Positions 54,618 to 64,000 of a DNA stretch of 64,000 nucleotides are shown here, one piece after another. The notes under the pieces were generated by a model. It was not told where the DNA came from, ran no database searches, and worked only from the letters and a program-made list of their open reading frames with translations. The translations under genes and the position numbers were made by a program. The DNA comes from Circinella umbellata (taxonomy: Eukaryota; Mucoromycota; Mucoromycetes; Mucorales; Lichtheimiaceae). The stretch lies in NCBI GenBank assembly GCA_025093555.1, contig JAIWNF010000013.1, positions 124,001 through 188,000 on the forward strand, in the 5' to 3' direction. The first letter of the stretch is position 1. Each line of letters starts with the position of its first letter.

Positions 54618-54983
54618 TTAGAGATAATACAAATGTAATACTGTGCTATTCAATGGTATCGACTGCTGCGATACGTAAGAATAATATACATACGTAGCTT
54701 CTTCTAATGCTGGTTCATCATCGTCAAATAGATCATCTGGATGGCTTAAAAAGTCTATTTTTCGAAAGACTTGGATCAGAGCAGGCCGTATATTTGACCA
54801 ATTACCCATAACAAACCCCACCTCAGAACGAGGAAGATTCTTGAGAATGTGATTCAAAGGTTGTATTTTATGCGGTAATAATGGAATGGTACCGAATTTA
54901 TCCAGTAATTCTTTCATAAGTATTTCAAGAAGAAAACAATGTGAGAAGAGAGTACGGGTGTTGCTTGATGTATACATCTGCAA
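54618..54983 (-). pseudogene. Orphan C-terminal gene fragment beside the inverted repeat
   Basis: A 121-codon open frame with good protein-like composition (e.g. LLPHKIQPLNHILKNLPRSE, VGFVMGNWSNIRPALIQVF, DDLFDDDEPALEEATYVY), ending at a normal stop. It starts only from a non-ATG codon or from an internal ATG at about 54917. I do not recognise the protein. Its upstream part would have to lie where the inverted-repeat arm now begins (55153), so it may be the surviving 3' end of a gene cut by the rearrangement. It could also be a complete small gene with an upstream non-coding exon. Confidence 0.4.
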
Positions 54984-55152
54984 TTCTTATAGAGGATATA
55001 ATGGTAGTCAATGCATACGCCGTTTGATAAGTCGGCGACGATCTTTGAAAAAACCTGGAAGATAAAAAATTCTATCGATAATACGTATAGTATTTTGCAA
55101 ACAACCAACGGTTTAAAAATTATAACTATCTTAATTGTCGTGTTTAATTCAT

Positions 55153-55324
55153 GCAGATGCATCAGCTTATAGCCACGACTTTCGATTTTTTTTTTCATCA
55201 TCGGCTTTGATTTATATTTCGTACAGTTATCTATTACCAAATAATTCTCCTTTAGATCTTCATTAAGATCCATATGGCTCTCATCCATGCCCATGATATC
55301 CAGATATGAGCCTTTCCACTTCAT
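55153..55324 (-). pseudogene. Truncated Tc1/mariner-type transposase fragment (left arm)
   Basis: Encodes the same MKWKGSYLDIMGMDESHM...SRGYKLMHL segment as the right copy, then ends at the arm boundary. The catalytic Glu region is missing. On its outer side the frame runs into unrelated DNA. Confidence 0.85.
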
Positions 55325-55857
55325 GAGCTACTCGTTATAATCTTTTACATATAAATTTCGTAGATAAAGTCCCTTTAAATAATAACCTGTTGAGTTTCTC
55401 TGCGGGTTGGCTGTTCACGTACATATAACTACTATAAACAGATGATCGTTCTTATGTTCCATCTTTTACGTATTTGTTTATACGTATCAGTTAATTATAA
55501 TTGGCGTTTCTACTTATTGTTATACACCTATAAATTGTACTGTATTAGCTTGTGCAGCAACTATTATAGAATTTTTTCTAATACTGGACAATTCATTATA
55601 CGAAACTTTCTTGACTTTTTTATAATTATGATACGTACGTAGTGAACATTTATTATTTTTATAAATGTAAACTATCCTCACACACAACAAATTCCATCAG
55701 ATAAGTAAAAGTCAGAAAATAAGAAGTTTTTTTTATTACATATAGTCATAGAAAACTGAAAAAAAAAACATTGTTCTTCAAAACACAAGGCACAAGCTCT
55801 ATCTTTGTTCTTGCTGCTATCAGTGAGATCTATGTGTAGGGCGGGAGTTGCTAATTA

Positions 55858-56255
55858 TTATATCAATTTCCGAGGCAGGTACAGACTTGCACAATTGCCA
55901 AAATGATTCGGATATTTGAGCCAAAAATCCAGGATACAAATTATGAGAGTTCTTCCAATAAAAATACTTTTTGCGATTTCATACACGGTGTAGATCTCAT
56001 CGTGACGTAGTCGCATTAATAGAAGACAATGGTGAATTCGCAAATCCGAAAAGCTAAACATACATTCCAATGGCGGATATCGATGGCTTCTTTGTAAAAG
56101 ATTCTTAAGCTCAGGATATCATGGCATAGATCATTGTTGGTTGTAGTGAGATGTGCCACTTTTGCTTCACCAGAGCCCAGGCTTGGCTTATACGAAAGTT
56201 GGTCAAGTTTTGTCAAGGTTGCATCTGGTCTTCTACATATCACCACTGGCATCCA
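55858..56255 (-). pseudogene. Frameshifted repetitive-protein fragment (left arm)
   Basis: Mirror of the right-arm fragment. Frames contain SYKPSLGSGEAKVAHLTTT and LRHDEIYTVYEIAKSIF in different frames, so the reading frame is broken. Style resembles an abundant uncharacterised protein family of Mucorales genomes; this is recognition by memory, not a search. Confidence 0.55.
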
Positions 56256-56266
56256 ATTCGATATTG

Positions 56267-56834
56267 ATTCATTGTAATAAAACACGCTTTTCAGGACTGG
56301 ATAAAATGCAAGACAAAATTGGATGAAAATAACTGGTTGTTAGTTCATATTAGCTAATTGATTATTTGTTTTTTATAGCCTGTAATGGTAACTCGCCCAT
56401 CGCTTTGGCGGATCACGCAGGCAGTATGTTTACCTACATGCCCACAAAGCTGTGATAATTGTACATTGGCCTCATCATTATCCAGTTAATGCATTTGTAC
56501 TGAATCAATAATCCGAAATACTTTTCCCAGTGTTTTCTTGTCTTAAATGTTAGCATCATTGGGACATTGTTCTGTTCCTTTGGACTATAATATAAGTATT
56601 GAAATGGGTTCCCAATTGCCTTGTGTAAAAAAGACTTTTACATTTAGACGGACAAACAATCAATTTTATCTTGTGTAGATGATTACCAAACCGATGCGAG
56701 GGAAGTCGAAAATACCACGAGCTACGTATATATTTCGCACTAACCTTTTCATTTTTTATTATCTAGTAATTTGATTGATGTAGGTATTCGGCCATTCATT
56801 AAACGAAATTACTGGCTATGTAGTGCTAATTTGA
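56267..56834. other. Spacer (loop) between inverted-repeat arms
   Basis: 568 bp present once. No open frame of note; many stops in all frames. Fragments such as RRTNNQFYLV and CGHVGKHTACVIRQSDG suggest degraded coding DNA but give no family. Confidence 0.7.
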
Positions 56835-57950
56835 CCAATATCTAATTGGATGCCGGTGGTGATATGTAGAAGACCAGATGCAACCTTGACAAAACTCGAC
56901 CAACTTTCGTATAAGCCAAGCCTGGGCTCTGGTGAAGCAAAAGTGGCACATCTCACTACAACCAACAATGATCTATGCCATGATATCCTGAGCTTAAGAA
57001 TCTTTTACAAAGAAGCCATCGATATCCGCCATTGGAATGTATGTTTAGCTTTTCGGATTTGCGAATTCACCATTGTCTTCTATTAATGCGACTACGTCAC
57101 GATGAGATCTACACCGTGTATGAAATCGCAAAAAGTATTTTTATTGGAAGAACTCTCATAATTTGTATCCTGGATTTTTGGCTCAAATATCCGAATCATT
57201 TTGGCAATTGTGCAAGTCTGTACCTGCCTCGGAAATTGATATAATAATTAGCAACTCCCGCCCTACACATAGATCTCACTGATAGCAGCAAGGACAAAGA
57301 TAGAGCTTGTGCCTTGTGTTTTGAAGAACAATGTTTTTTTTTTTCAGTTTTCTATGACTATATGTAATAAAAAAAACTTCTTATTTTCTGACTTTTACTT
57401 ATCTGATGGAATTTGTTGTGTGTGAGGATAGTTTACATTTATAAAAATAATAAATGTTCACTACGTACGTATCATAATTATAAAAAAGTCAAGAAAGTTT
57501 CGTATAATGAATTGTCCAGTATTAGAAAAAATTCTATAATAGTTGCTGCACAAGCTAATACAGTACAATTTATAGGTGTATAACAATAAGTAGAAACGCC
57601 AATTATAATTAACTGATACGTATAAACAAATACGTAAAAGATGGAACATAAGAACGATCATCTGTTTATAGTAGTTATATGTATGTGAACAGCCAACCCG
57701 CAGAGAAACTCAACAGGTTATTATTTAAAGGGACTTTATCTACGAAATTTATATGTAAAAGATTATAACGAGTAGCTCATGAAGTGGAAAGGCTCATATC
57801 TGGATATCATGGGCATGGATGAGAGCCATATGGATCTTAATGAAGATCTAAAGGAGAATTATTTGGTAATAGATAACTGTACGAAATATAAATCAAAGCC
57901 GATGATGAAAAAAAAAATCGAAAGTCGTGGCTATAAGCTGATGCATCTGC
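56835..57950. repeat. Right arm of the large inverted repeat
   Basis: About 1116 bp, inverted copy of 55153-56266. Beyond its outer end at 57950 the transposase sequence continues, unlike on the left, so the right side looks like the ancestral arrangement and the left arm like the copy. Confidence 0.95.
56850..57244 (+). pseudogene. Frameshifted repetitive-protein fragment (right arm)
   Basis: The first frame reads RPDATLTKLDQLSYKPSLGS then GEAKVAHLTTTNNDLCHDIL and ends after CEFTIVFY; the second frame picks up at LLLMRLRHDEIYTVYEIAKS. Both are parts of one protein separated by a frameshift near 57080. No start or intact C-terminus. Family name unknown. Confidence 0.55.
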
Positions 57951-58140
57951 CTCGATTTTCGCCCGAATTAAACCCAATTGAACAATCTTAAAAAACAATT
58001 GAAACGCTATAATATATTGACTGAAGAAAAAAGCATCTGATTTGATTAATGAAGCGTGTAATACCACATCTGCTGAAATTTTATACAACTTTTCCAGTCA
58101 TTCTAAACATTTTGAAGTCAAAAATACATATCATTTTTAG
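57779..58140 (+). pseudogene. Dead Tc1/mariner-type (DDE) transposase, C-terminal part
   Basis: A cut-and-paste transposase remnant. The frame contains the second catalytic Asp in ENYLVIDNCTKYKS, then IESRGYKLMHLPRFSPELNP and IEQ with the catalytic Glu, about 35 residues apart. The frame breaks right after IEQS: a run of A has changed the codons of the usual W-x-x-L segment to a stop, and the remaining C-terminus (AEKK/TEEKKASDLINEACN style, then EILYNFSSHSKHF) continues in another frame to a TAG at 58138-58140. The first catalytic Asp and the DNA-binding domain are absent upstream. The element cannot be autonomous. Confidence 0.85.
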
Positions 58141-58579
58141 GTTAATTTGATTTAACTTATTGTTACGTATTTCAAAAGAACAAAATTTCTAGACATAAAA
58201 GAACAATCGCTTTTGACTCGGTGCCCTCAAGTGCCATTTATTTTCAGGTATGATAATATAATAGACATTCAATTTTCTCAAAATGACAAAATTTACTTTT
58301 CTTACTCTACACGCATCTTTTCTCCCTTGACCAATATTGGTAATTAATAGATTATTGAACATCTGTAATTTCAGCTTTCAAATCTTTTGAGCCAGAACAC
58401 TCGAGCGTGTGTACGTATTTTATGACAATAGATATTTATATATTTCAATAATAAAATGTTTACTCGGTAATCAATTCGGTACGTAATAAAATTAAAAAAA
58501 AGATTAAGATTAAGGGTTTTTCATTTTAATTCAGATACAAATTTAAATGATGATTAATAATAATGATAATACAAACGTA

Positions 58580-58618
<39 letters not shown>

Positions 58619-58837
58619 TTTATGATATATCAAAAAGAAAAAAGAAATGATGTATAATATAGATATTAATAGCATAAATGATAATACAACAATAATAACA
58701 ATACTAGCTTCGTCTATAAAAGAAAAATGGTAGTGCTTTTGTTTTTGAAACGAGAAAATAGAATAAAAATATAATCTAAAGCGTCTCTCCAGCAGTAAAA
58801 AAATAATTGAAATGGAAGAATACGTATAAAGAGCTGT
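58141..58837. other. Flank of the transposon relic; RING gene 3' region
   Basis: No gene. A (TA)n microsatellite lies at about 58586-58615. I could not identify a terminal inverted repeat of the transposon. Confidence 0.6.
58586..58615. repeat. (TA)n microsatellite
   Basis: About 14 TA units in non-coding DNA downstream of the RING gene. Confidence 0.9.
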
Positions 58838-59087
58838 TTAAGTCATAATAGAGCGTAATCCATTGACACTGGAAGAAAATACGCGTTTGATTAATGGTGG
58901 AAAACCAGAAAAATGTTTGGAAGAAGCATTGCGCGTCCTTCTATTAGACGGTCTTGTAGCAGTAGTAGTAGTAGTAGCTGCTTCTAAAGAAGATGTGAAT
59001 TGATCATTTGATAACGGTTGTTGTTGCTGGTGCTGTGGTGATTGTGGTATTTCCACAGTAGCAGGGTTGCTACTCCTACTGGTACTT

Positions 59088-59119
<32 letters not shown>

Positions 59120-59386
59120 ACTACTACTACTGTTATTACGAGAGAATGTAGTAGCAATGGGTGTTTTTTCCGTAAACCCATCATCTTCATCTACCTCAAC
59201 TTTTGCTTCAAGATCAGAATAAGTTCGACATAAAGGACATGAAAAGTCAGGGAAGCTTAACTCGATCCATGGTAACAAACATTTGAGATGAAATATATGA
59301 GCACAAGGTGCTACAAATAGAGCTTGACTGGGTGCAATTGCATACAAGCAAATAGAGCATTCCGGGATATCGTCATGTTGTATCAT
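58838..59386 (-). CDS. Dma1-type RING-H2 protein without FHA domain
   Basis: Probable E3 ubiquitin ligase fragment or paralogue. Single exon, 182 aa. The RING is at residues 10-54: CSIC, then APCAHIFHLKCLLPWI, then SCPLCRTYSDLEA, giving the C3H2C3 set. The spacing and the words APSQALFV and SDLEA are those of fungal Dma1/Dma2 (RNF8/CHFR-like), which place an FHA domain just before the RING. Here the protein starts at MIQHDDIPECS, and upstream DNA to 60265 shows no FHA frame. The C-terminal two thirds are low complexity: a run of 14 S, then S/R, Q/H and T tracts, ending in a basic PPLIKRVFSSS helix. An in-frame extension upstream reaches only a Q/K/H-rich stretch. A real FHA-less paralogue is possible, as is a decayed copy. 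Confidence 0.75.
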
Positions 59387-60265
59387 TCTTTTTGAATGTT
59401 TTTGATATTGTTTTTGTTGTTTTTGGTGAGATGGTGATGGTCTATTGTTGTTTGGTGTAACTACTTATAATTATTATGATAAAAAGACCAGCTTTGTTAA
59501 AAATTGATGATGATGATGATGATATATAAAAAAACTGTCGTTCTTTAGATTTGGTTTGATATTGTTATTATGTTGTATAAATGTTTGTTTTATAAAATAC
59601 AATACCTTTTTTTTTCTTTTTGGCGTTGCTGCTGTCCCTTTGTCGGGTGGCGATAATTAAAAGTACAAGATAAGCTGATATTTTAAAATTTATATAGGTT
59701 TAGATTATTGCTGTTTTATATAGTAGTAGAATTACTCTAATAATAATATCAATGCTTAGTTTGGCGTTATATAACCTTTTCGGTCTCCCTCGTATCATAA
59801 TTCGGGATATTCTCGGTTAACAACTTTGATCTCGAATGATATAAGTCTGGATTGATCTGGCGATTATTATCATATCAGCCGAATTTAAGTATGGACCCTT
59901 GTTATAGACTCCTTTTAATTGTATATATATAAGACCTAGCATTGTAAGTTAATTATATGTGACTTATGAAAAATTTCACATGCTATATGTATAATTTATC
60001 ATCATTAGAAGAAATGGGTTGATTTGTAAAGAAGAAAAAAAAGTTGTGCTTGGTATTATTCAGTTTTTTGTTCACATGATCATAATTTTCTTTGTTTATA
60101 TACTATTGACAATAAAAAAAAATGGGTCTTTCAGGTAGAAAGATTAAGAATCAATAATAAAGAAAAACGACAAGTATACGAATTGGCCAAAAAAAAATGA
60201 GTCGATTTGCACGTTTATTGACAATTTCAAAATGAGCTAAATCATATCGTGGTTCTCTCGCACGT
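59387..60265. other. Spacer upstream of the RING gene
   Basis: AT-rich, multiple stops on both strands; contains a GATGAT run at about 59508-59523. I looked here for a missing FHA exon and found none. PRCC 3' flank lies at the right end. Confidence 0.6.
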
Positions 60266-61951
60266 TTAAAAACCTAAATTTACGCATAAAAAAAAGAGGT
60301 GGGGTGAATAAGTAAATTTATGCAGGATGGCTCTAGTACAAAAAAAAAAAAAACTTACCATATTTTCGTCTAGCTTCATTTTGTGCTGTACGTCCTGAAG
60401 CAAATTGTTCATCCAAACGATCTTGCATACTTTGAGCATGACTTATCAAAGACATAATATTATTCTTTTTCTTTTGTAAACCAGTTGCTTGAACCTAATA
60501 ATGATTTATATTTGTTAATATATATAGTTCTTTTACTAAATTTATATAATAATATTTTACCTGTGAAGCATTAGTAACAAATTTAGGTGTTGATATAGGT
60601 TGTGCATTATATTTCCAATCTTGTTCAGATGGTAAAATATCATTTTGATTCACTGTTTTGATTTGAATTTGTGAATCGCGACCCTTTCTTTTGCCCGTCA
60701 ATCTCGTAATCTGTAATGGTTCATTTATGTGTTTTATGTCAGTTAGAGTAAACCGAATTCATCTCCCAACCTTTTTTTTTCTTTTTTCCAGCCTTCTAGA
60801 CTTTCCTCCCCCTATTTTTCCCCCATTATATCTCAGTCTAGCACAACAATAGCAACCAAAAAAAAAGTATAAACTTTCTTACCGCAGTATCATCTAGATC
60901 TCCAAAAACACTTGATTCACTCTCATTTGTATTTGAAACTTGTCCAGAATTATATTCTTGTTGTTCTTCCTGTTGCTGATAATATTGATAATAAGCTGAT
61001 GGATCAGTACCATAAGAATACATGGCATTAGGATCCGAATAAGCATATGCATCTACGGCTGTTTGTTGCGGCTCAGATTGTTGTGATTGTTGTGGTTGTT
61101 GTGACTGAGTAGCTTTTCCTTTTTCTTTGGTTGCTCGTGTGGGTATAGTATATGTTGATGATGAAGTTTTTGTAGCTGCAGGTGTTGTTTTTAATTCGGC
61201 ACCTAATGTAATCATGTGTACAATTATGTGTTTTTGATTTAATAATGACCACGTTTAACAAAACATATATCCACGTTTATACACGTGGGGAAATAACATT
61301 TATTCCTCAATTTTACTTACCTAATCTAAAGAATGGTCCTGCATAACTGTCATCTTCATTATCACTTCCATCTTCTTGTATAATAGGTGTTTTAAAATGG
61401 ATGTTTAATTCTTTATCATTTTCGGCTTTGGATTCGGTAATTGGTTTTGAATTAGAGATATTACTAGGACGTGCAGTTTGGATCGATAAGGATGATGATG
61501 ATGATGATGCAGGTAATGTTGCTGTACTATTATTCCCAGAATTCATTTTTGGTTTTGTAAAATTAAAGGATCGTTTTGGTGGCGGTAAAAGAGCTGCCAG
61601 ACCCTTGGCACCTGATCCGGAAGCTGTTGTTGCTGCTTGTAATTTTTGTCGTTTTGCTTTTTTTTCTTGTTCTTCTTCATCGTCCGAATCTTGTGTGTTA
61701 GTAGGTAAATCAACATAAAAAACAGATTTTTTCAAAGAAGAAGAAGAAGAAGAAGCAGACGACGAGGACGTAGTTGTAGATTGTTTATTTTTAGGTGGTG
61801 GTAAAAGTGATCCTAATCCCGATCCATTATTTAATTTCGAATTTGGTTCTAGTGTTTTTCTTGTTGTTACTGGTTTTGTTGTTGGCGTTGAATCTTCAAT
61901 GTCTGAAGATTCTGAATCAGAACTACCATAATAATTGCCAACTAATGACAT
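60266..61951 (-). CDS. PRCC-domain nuclear protein
   Basis: Homologue of human PRCC, a nuclear protein linked to spliceosomes and to the MAD2B mitotic checkpoint protein. Five exons, 61951-61321, 61202-60883, 60710-60561, 60494-60359 and a final 8-nt exon 60273-60266, sum to 1245 nt (414 aa). The N-terminus MSLVGNYYGSSDSESSDIED is the conserved opening. Two GLGSLLPPPK / GLAALLPPPKRSFNF motifs follow, separated by S-runs, with a K-rich nuclear-type signal (KKAKRQKL). The middle is Q/S/Y-rich. The C-terminal PRCC box is MSLISHAQSMQDRLDEQFAS then NEARRKYGF, and its terminal GF is encoded only after splicing to the 8-nt exon. Head-to-head with the AP-1 mu gene. Confidence 0.88.
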
Positions 61952-62127
61952 TTCTATTTCTAATTATATGTAAAAAAAAAAAAAAGATAATAGAGTGAAA
62001 GAGAGAATGATTCTATTTTTTTTAATACTCAGATACAATTTAAAACCATTTGGACGATTTTCGAGAAACTGAGAGCATATTAAAACGTTTCCCAACTCTT
62101 TTTTTTTTATATACATATAAGAAACTA
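61952..62127. promoter_or_regulatory. Compact bidirectional promoter between PRCC and APM1
   Basis: Only 176 bp separate the two divergent start codons, so the genes must share promoter DNA. It contains poly-A/T tracts (61970-61986, 62096-62108), likely nucleosome-free DNA. No TATA box is convincing. Confidence 0.6.
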
Positions 62128-63949
62128 ATGGCATCTGCAGGTAAAACGAAACTTAAAAAACTCTTTCATAATAGGCTCTTTGACCGTTTTGTTGTTAACC
62201 TAATAACCCATTAAATTTCATTTTACTTGATGTAATAACTCTTATCGGGGGAAAATTATTTATTAAAATCTAGTCTTCATTCTGGACCTCAAGGGAAAAG
62301 TCCTTATTTCTCGAAACTATCGAGGTGACGTTCCCATGAGTGCCGTTGAACGGTTCATGCCCCTGGTAAGTACCTATCATTAAAACGCGTATTTTTTTTA
62401 TCATCAACTTAGAAATAGTAAACTCTTATTGACTACTTTATTCATCGTTTATTTTTATTACCCGCGTTTTTTTTTTCTTCATATTATTACTGTTATTGTT
62501 ATAGATATCCGAAGCTGAAGATGAACAAGTACCTTTACCTTGTTTTACACATGACGGCATCAACTACTTATATTTGAAGCATAGTAACCTTTATCGTATG
62601 TAAAGAATGTATTTAAAAGAATGGAGAACAAAGTTAATCAACCGAGATGAACCTTTTGCATATAATTTTTTTAATATCAAACTAATACTTCTCCCCCCAA
62701 ATAATAATTACTCGATTATTCTAGTTCTTGCAATTACTCGAAAGAACACCAACGCAGCTTCGATCATGTTATACCTTCATAAACTTACCCAAGTATTTTC
62801 AGAATATTTCAAAGAACTAGAAGAAGAATCTATCCGAGATAATTTTGTTATTGTATATGAACTTTTGGATGAAATGATGGATTTTGGATATCCTCAAACT
62901 ACTGAAACTAAAATTTTACAAGAGTAAGAATTTGAATTTAATAATACGTATCTTTTAAAGGGAAATATTGGGGGTATATTGGAGGATATGTGATTTTTTT
63001 TTTCAGAATAATTAATATAAGTTGATATTATTTATAGATACATTACCCAAGAATCATATAAACTTGAAGTTCAAGTACGTCCACCTATGGCTGTCACAAA
63101 TGCTGTATCATGGCGTTCAGAAGGAATTAAATATAAAAAGAATGAAGTATTTTTGGATGTTATTGAAAGTGTAAATCTTTTGGTATGTATAAATATATAT
63201 ATATATATAGAAAGATATTGAAGGATTACGATATTCAAATGAAAAATGGAAAGTGAATATTATATATATTAATATCAATATTATAAATGAAATATAGGTA
63301 AACGCAAATGGTAATGTATTACGGAGTGAAGTACTTGGTGCTGTCAAAATGCGTTGTTATCTTTCTGGTATGCCAGAATTACGTTTGGGTTTAAACGATA
63401 AAGTAATGTTTGAAGCAACCGGTCGAGGCAGTAACTCTACAAAGGCTATTGAAATGGAAGATGTTAAATTTCATCAATGTGTACGGTTATCAAGATTTGA
63501 AAATGATCGTACTATTAGTTTCATTCCACCTGATGGAGATTTTGAATTGATGAGTTATCGATTGCAAACAAGTGTTAAACCTTTAATTTGGGTTGAAGCT
63601 GTCGTAGAAACATATTCTGGTTCTCGAGTTGAATATTTGGTTAAAGCTAGAGCACAATTTAAGCGTAAGAGTACTGCTAACAATGTTGAAATTGAAGTAC
63701 CAGTACCTGATGATGCAGATACACCTAAATTCAAGGTAAATAAAATAAGAGAGATTATATATATATATATATAGATCAAACAATATTAACATTATGTTGT
63801 ATATGTATGTATTTATGTTATATAGAGTAGTAATGGTTCTGTATCATACAAACCAGAAAGATCTTGTTTAGTATGGAAAATTAAACAATTTCAAGGTGGA
63901 AAAGAATTTATTATGAGAGCACATTTCGGATTACCTTCCGTACAAGCCG
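62128..63949 (+). CDS. APM1: AP-1 adaptor complex medium subunit mu (partial, runs off the window)
   Basis: Cargo-binding mu subunit of the clathrin adaptor AP-1, for Golgi-endosome sorting. Seven exons are in view: 62128-62140 (13 nt), 62274-62365, 62505-62595, 62725-62933, 63038-63182, 63298-63735 and 63826-63949; a donor at 63950 shows the gene continues. The N-terminal longin domain reads MASAVFILDLKGKVLISRNY, then RGDVPMSAVERFMPL. FVIVYELLDEMMDFGYPQTT is a family hallmark. The mu-homology domain starts at about RSEGIKYKKNEVFLDVIESV and continues to FIMRAHFGLPSVQAG. RGDVPMSAVERFMPL and SWRSEGIKYKKNE are mu1-type, distinguishing it from AP-2 and AP-3 mu. About 100 C-terminal residues are missing beyond the window. 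Confidence 0.95.
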
Positions 63950-64000
63950 GTAAGTTAAGCGGCATTTTTATGGGCTGAGTAAAAAAAGAGAGAAAGAGAC

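Larger units (their letters stand above)
55153..56266. repeat. Left arm of a large inverted repeat
   Basis: About 1114 bp whose reverse complement matches 56835-57950 almost perfectly. I saw only scattered differences (for example a C/T in the CACCAC[T/C]GG segment, one base in the run after AAGACAAAGAT, and 10 versus 11 residues in an A/T homopolymer). The outer end stops inside a transposase frame. The arm carries a minus-strand transposase fragment (55153-55324) and a minus-strand fragment of a repetitive protein (about 55858-56255). Confidence 0.95.

Noticed and set aside
55442..55642. 66-codon frame present in both inverted-repeat arms
   Set aside because: Identity of the two copies reflects the DNA duplication, not selection; the sequence is AT-driven and carries no motif.
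59396..59480. In-frame upstream extension of the RING gene as an FHA exon remnant
   Set aside because: It is only a Q/K/H/N-rich stretch closed by a stop; no FHA beta-strand motifs.

Overview
The window is a piece of an AT-rich eukaryotic nuclear genome. Its genes carry many short GT-AG introns (about 50-110 nt), one gene per transcript. The gene set (Zds1-like PP2A regulator, Pmp47/Ant1-type peroxisomal carrier, Mrpl20/mL58, fungal Gem1, siderophore-type MFS transporter) marks it as fungal. The homopolymer-rich intergenic DNA, Q/S/T-rich coding tracts, Tc1-type transposase relics and a repetitive protein fragment resembling ones common in Mucorales point to an early-diverging Mucoromycota fungus. 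The phylum is inferred from protein character, not from a marker-gene comparison. I saw no rRNA, tRNA or CRISPR.

Layout. 0.1-8.6 kb: SKI3 and ZDS1-like, both minus. 8.6-12.1 kb: long stretch without genes. 12.1-13.3 kb: peroxisomal adenine-nucleotide carrier (minus). 15.4-18.8 kb: TRM112 (minus) divergent from a SAM methyltransferase with a possible N-myristoylation signal (plus). 19.0-28.8 kb: minus-strand block of GEM1/Miro, OTU1 deubiquitinase, an unknown Cys-rich two-helix membrane protein and UMP/CMP kinase. 28.8-32.8 kb: second gene-poor stretch. 32.8-35.2 kb: polyQ protein and lipoyltransferase (minus). 37.6-49.9 kb: plus-strand block of siderophore-type transporter, TAD3, a FUSC/ALMT-like membrane protein, MRPL20 and an unknown conserved-looking protein. 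50.2-53.3 kb: RCE1 and a class II aldolase/adducin protein (minus). 54.6-58.1 kb: mobile-element debris dominated by two nearly identical inverted arms of about 1.1 kb around a 568-bp spacer. 58.8-62.0 kb: Dma-type RING protein lacking its FHA domain, and PRCC-domain protein (minus). 62.1 kb to the end: AP-1 mu subunit (plus), running off the edge.

The genes are mostly unrelated housekeeping loci and do not form a metabolic cluster. Functional themes are RNA processing and translation (SKI3, TRM112, TAD3, MRPL20, PRCC), organelle biology (GEM1, lipoyltransferase, peroxisomal carrier), ubiquitin and prenylation (OTU1, RING, RCE1) and membrane traffic or transport (AP-1 mu, MFS, FUSC-like). I rebuilt exon structures by hand. 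For SKI3, ZDS1, the carrier, TRM112, the methyltransferase, GEM1, URA6, the MFS gene, TAD3, RCE1, the aldolase, PRCC and both unknown multi-exon genes, summed exons are divisible by three and reach a stop. OTU1 and the FUSC-like gene have junctions I could not close cleanly.

The most unusual object is the inverted repeat at 55153-57950. One end falls inside a transposase reading frame, and transcription across it would give a long hairpin RNA. The best regulatory lead is an exact ATCWGATAA iron-GATA site upstream of the siderophore-type transporter.
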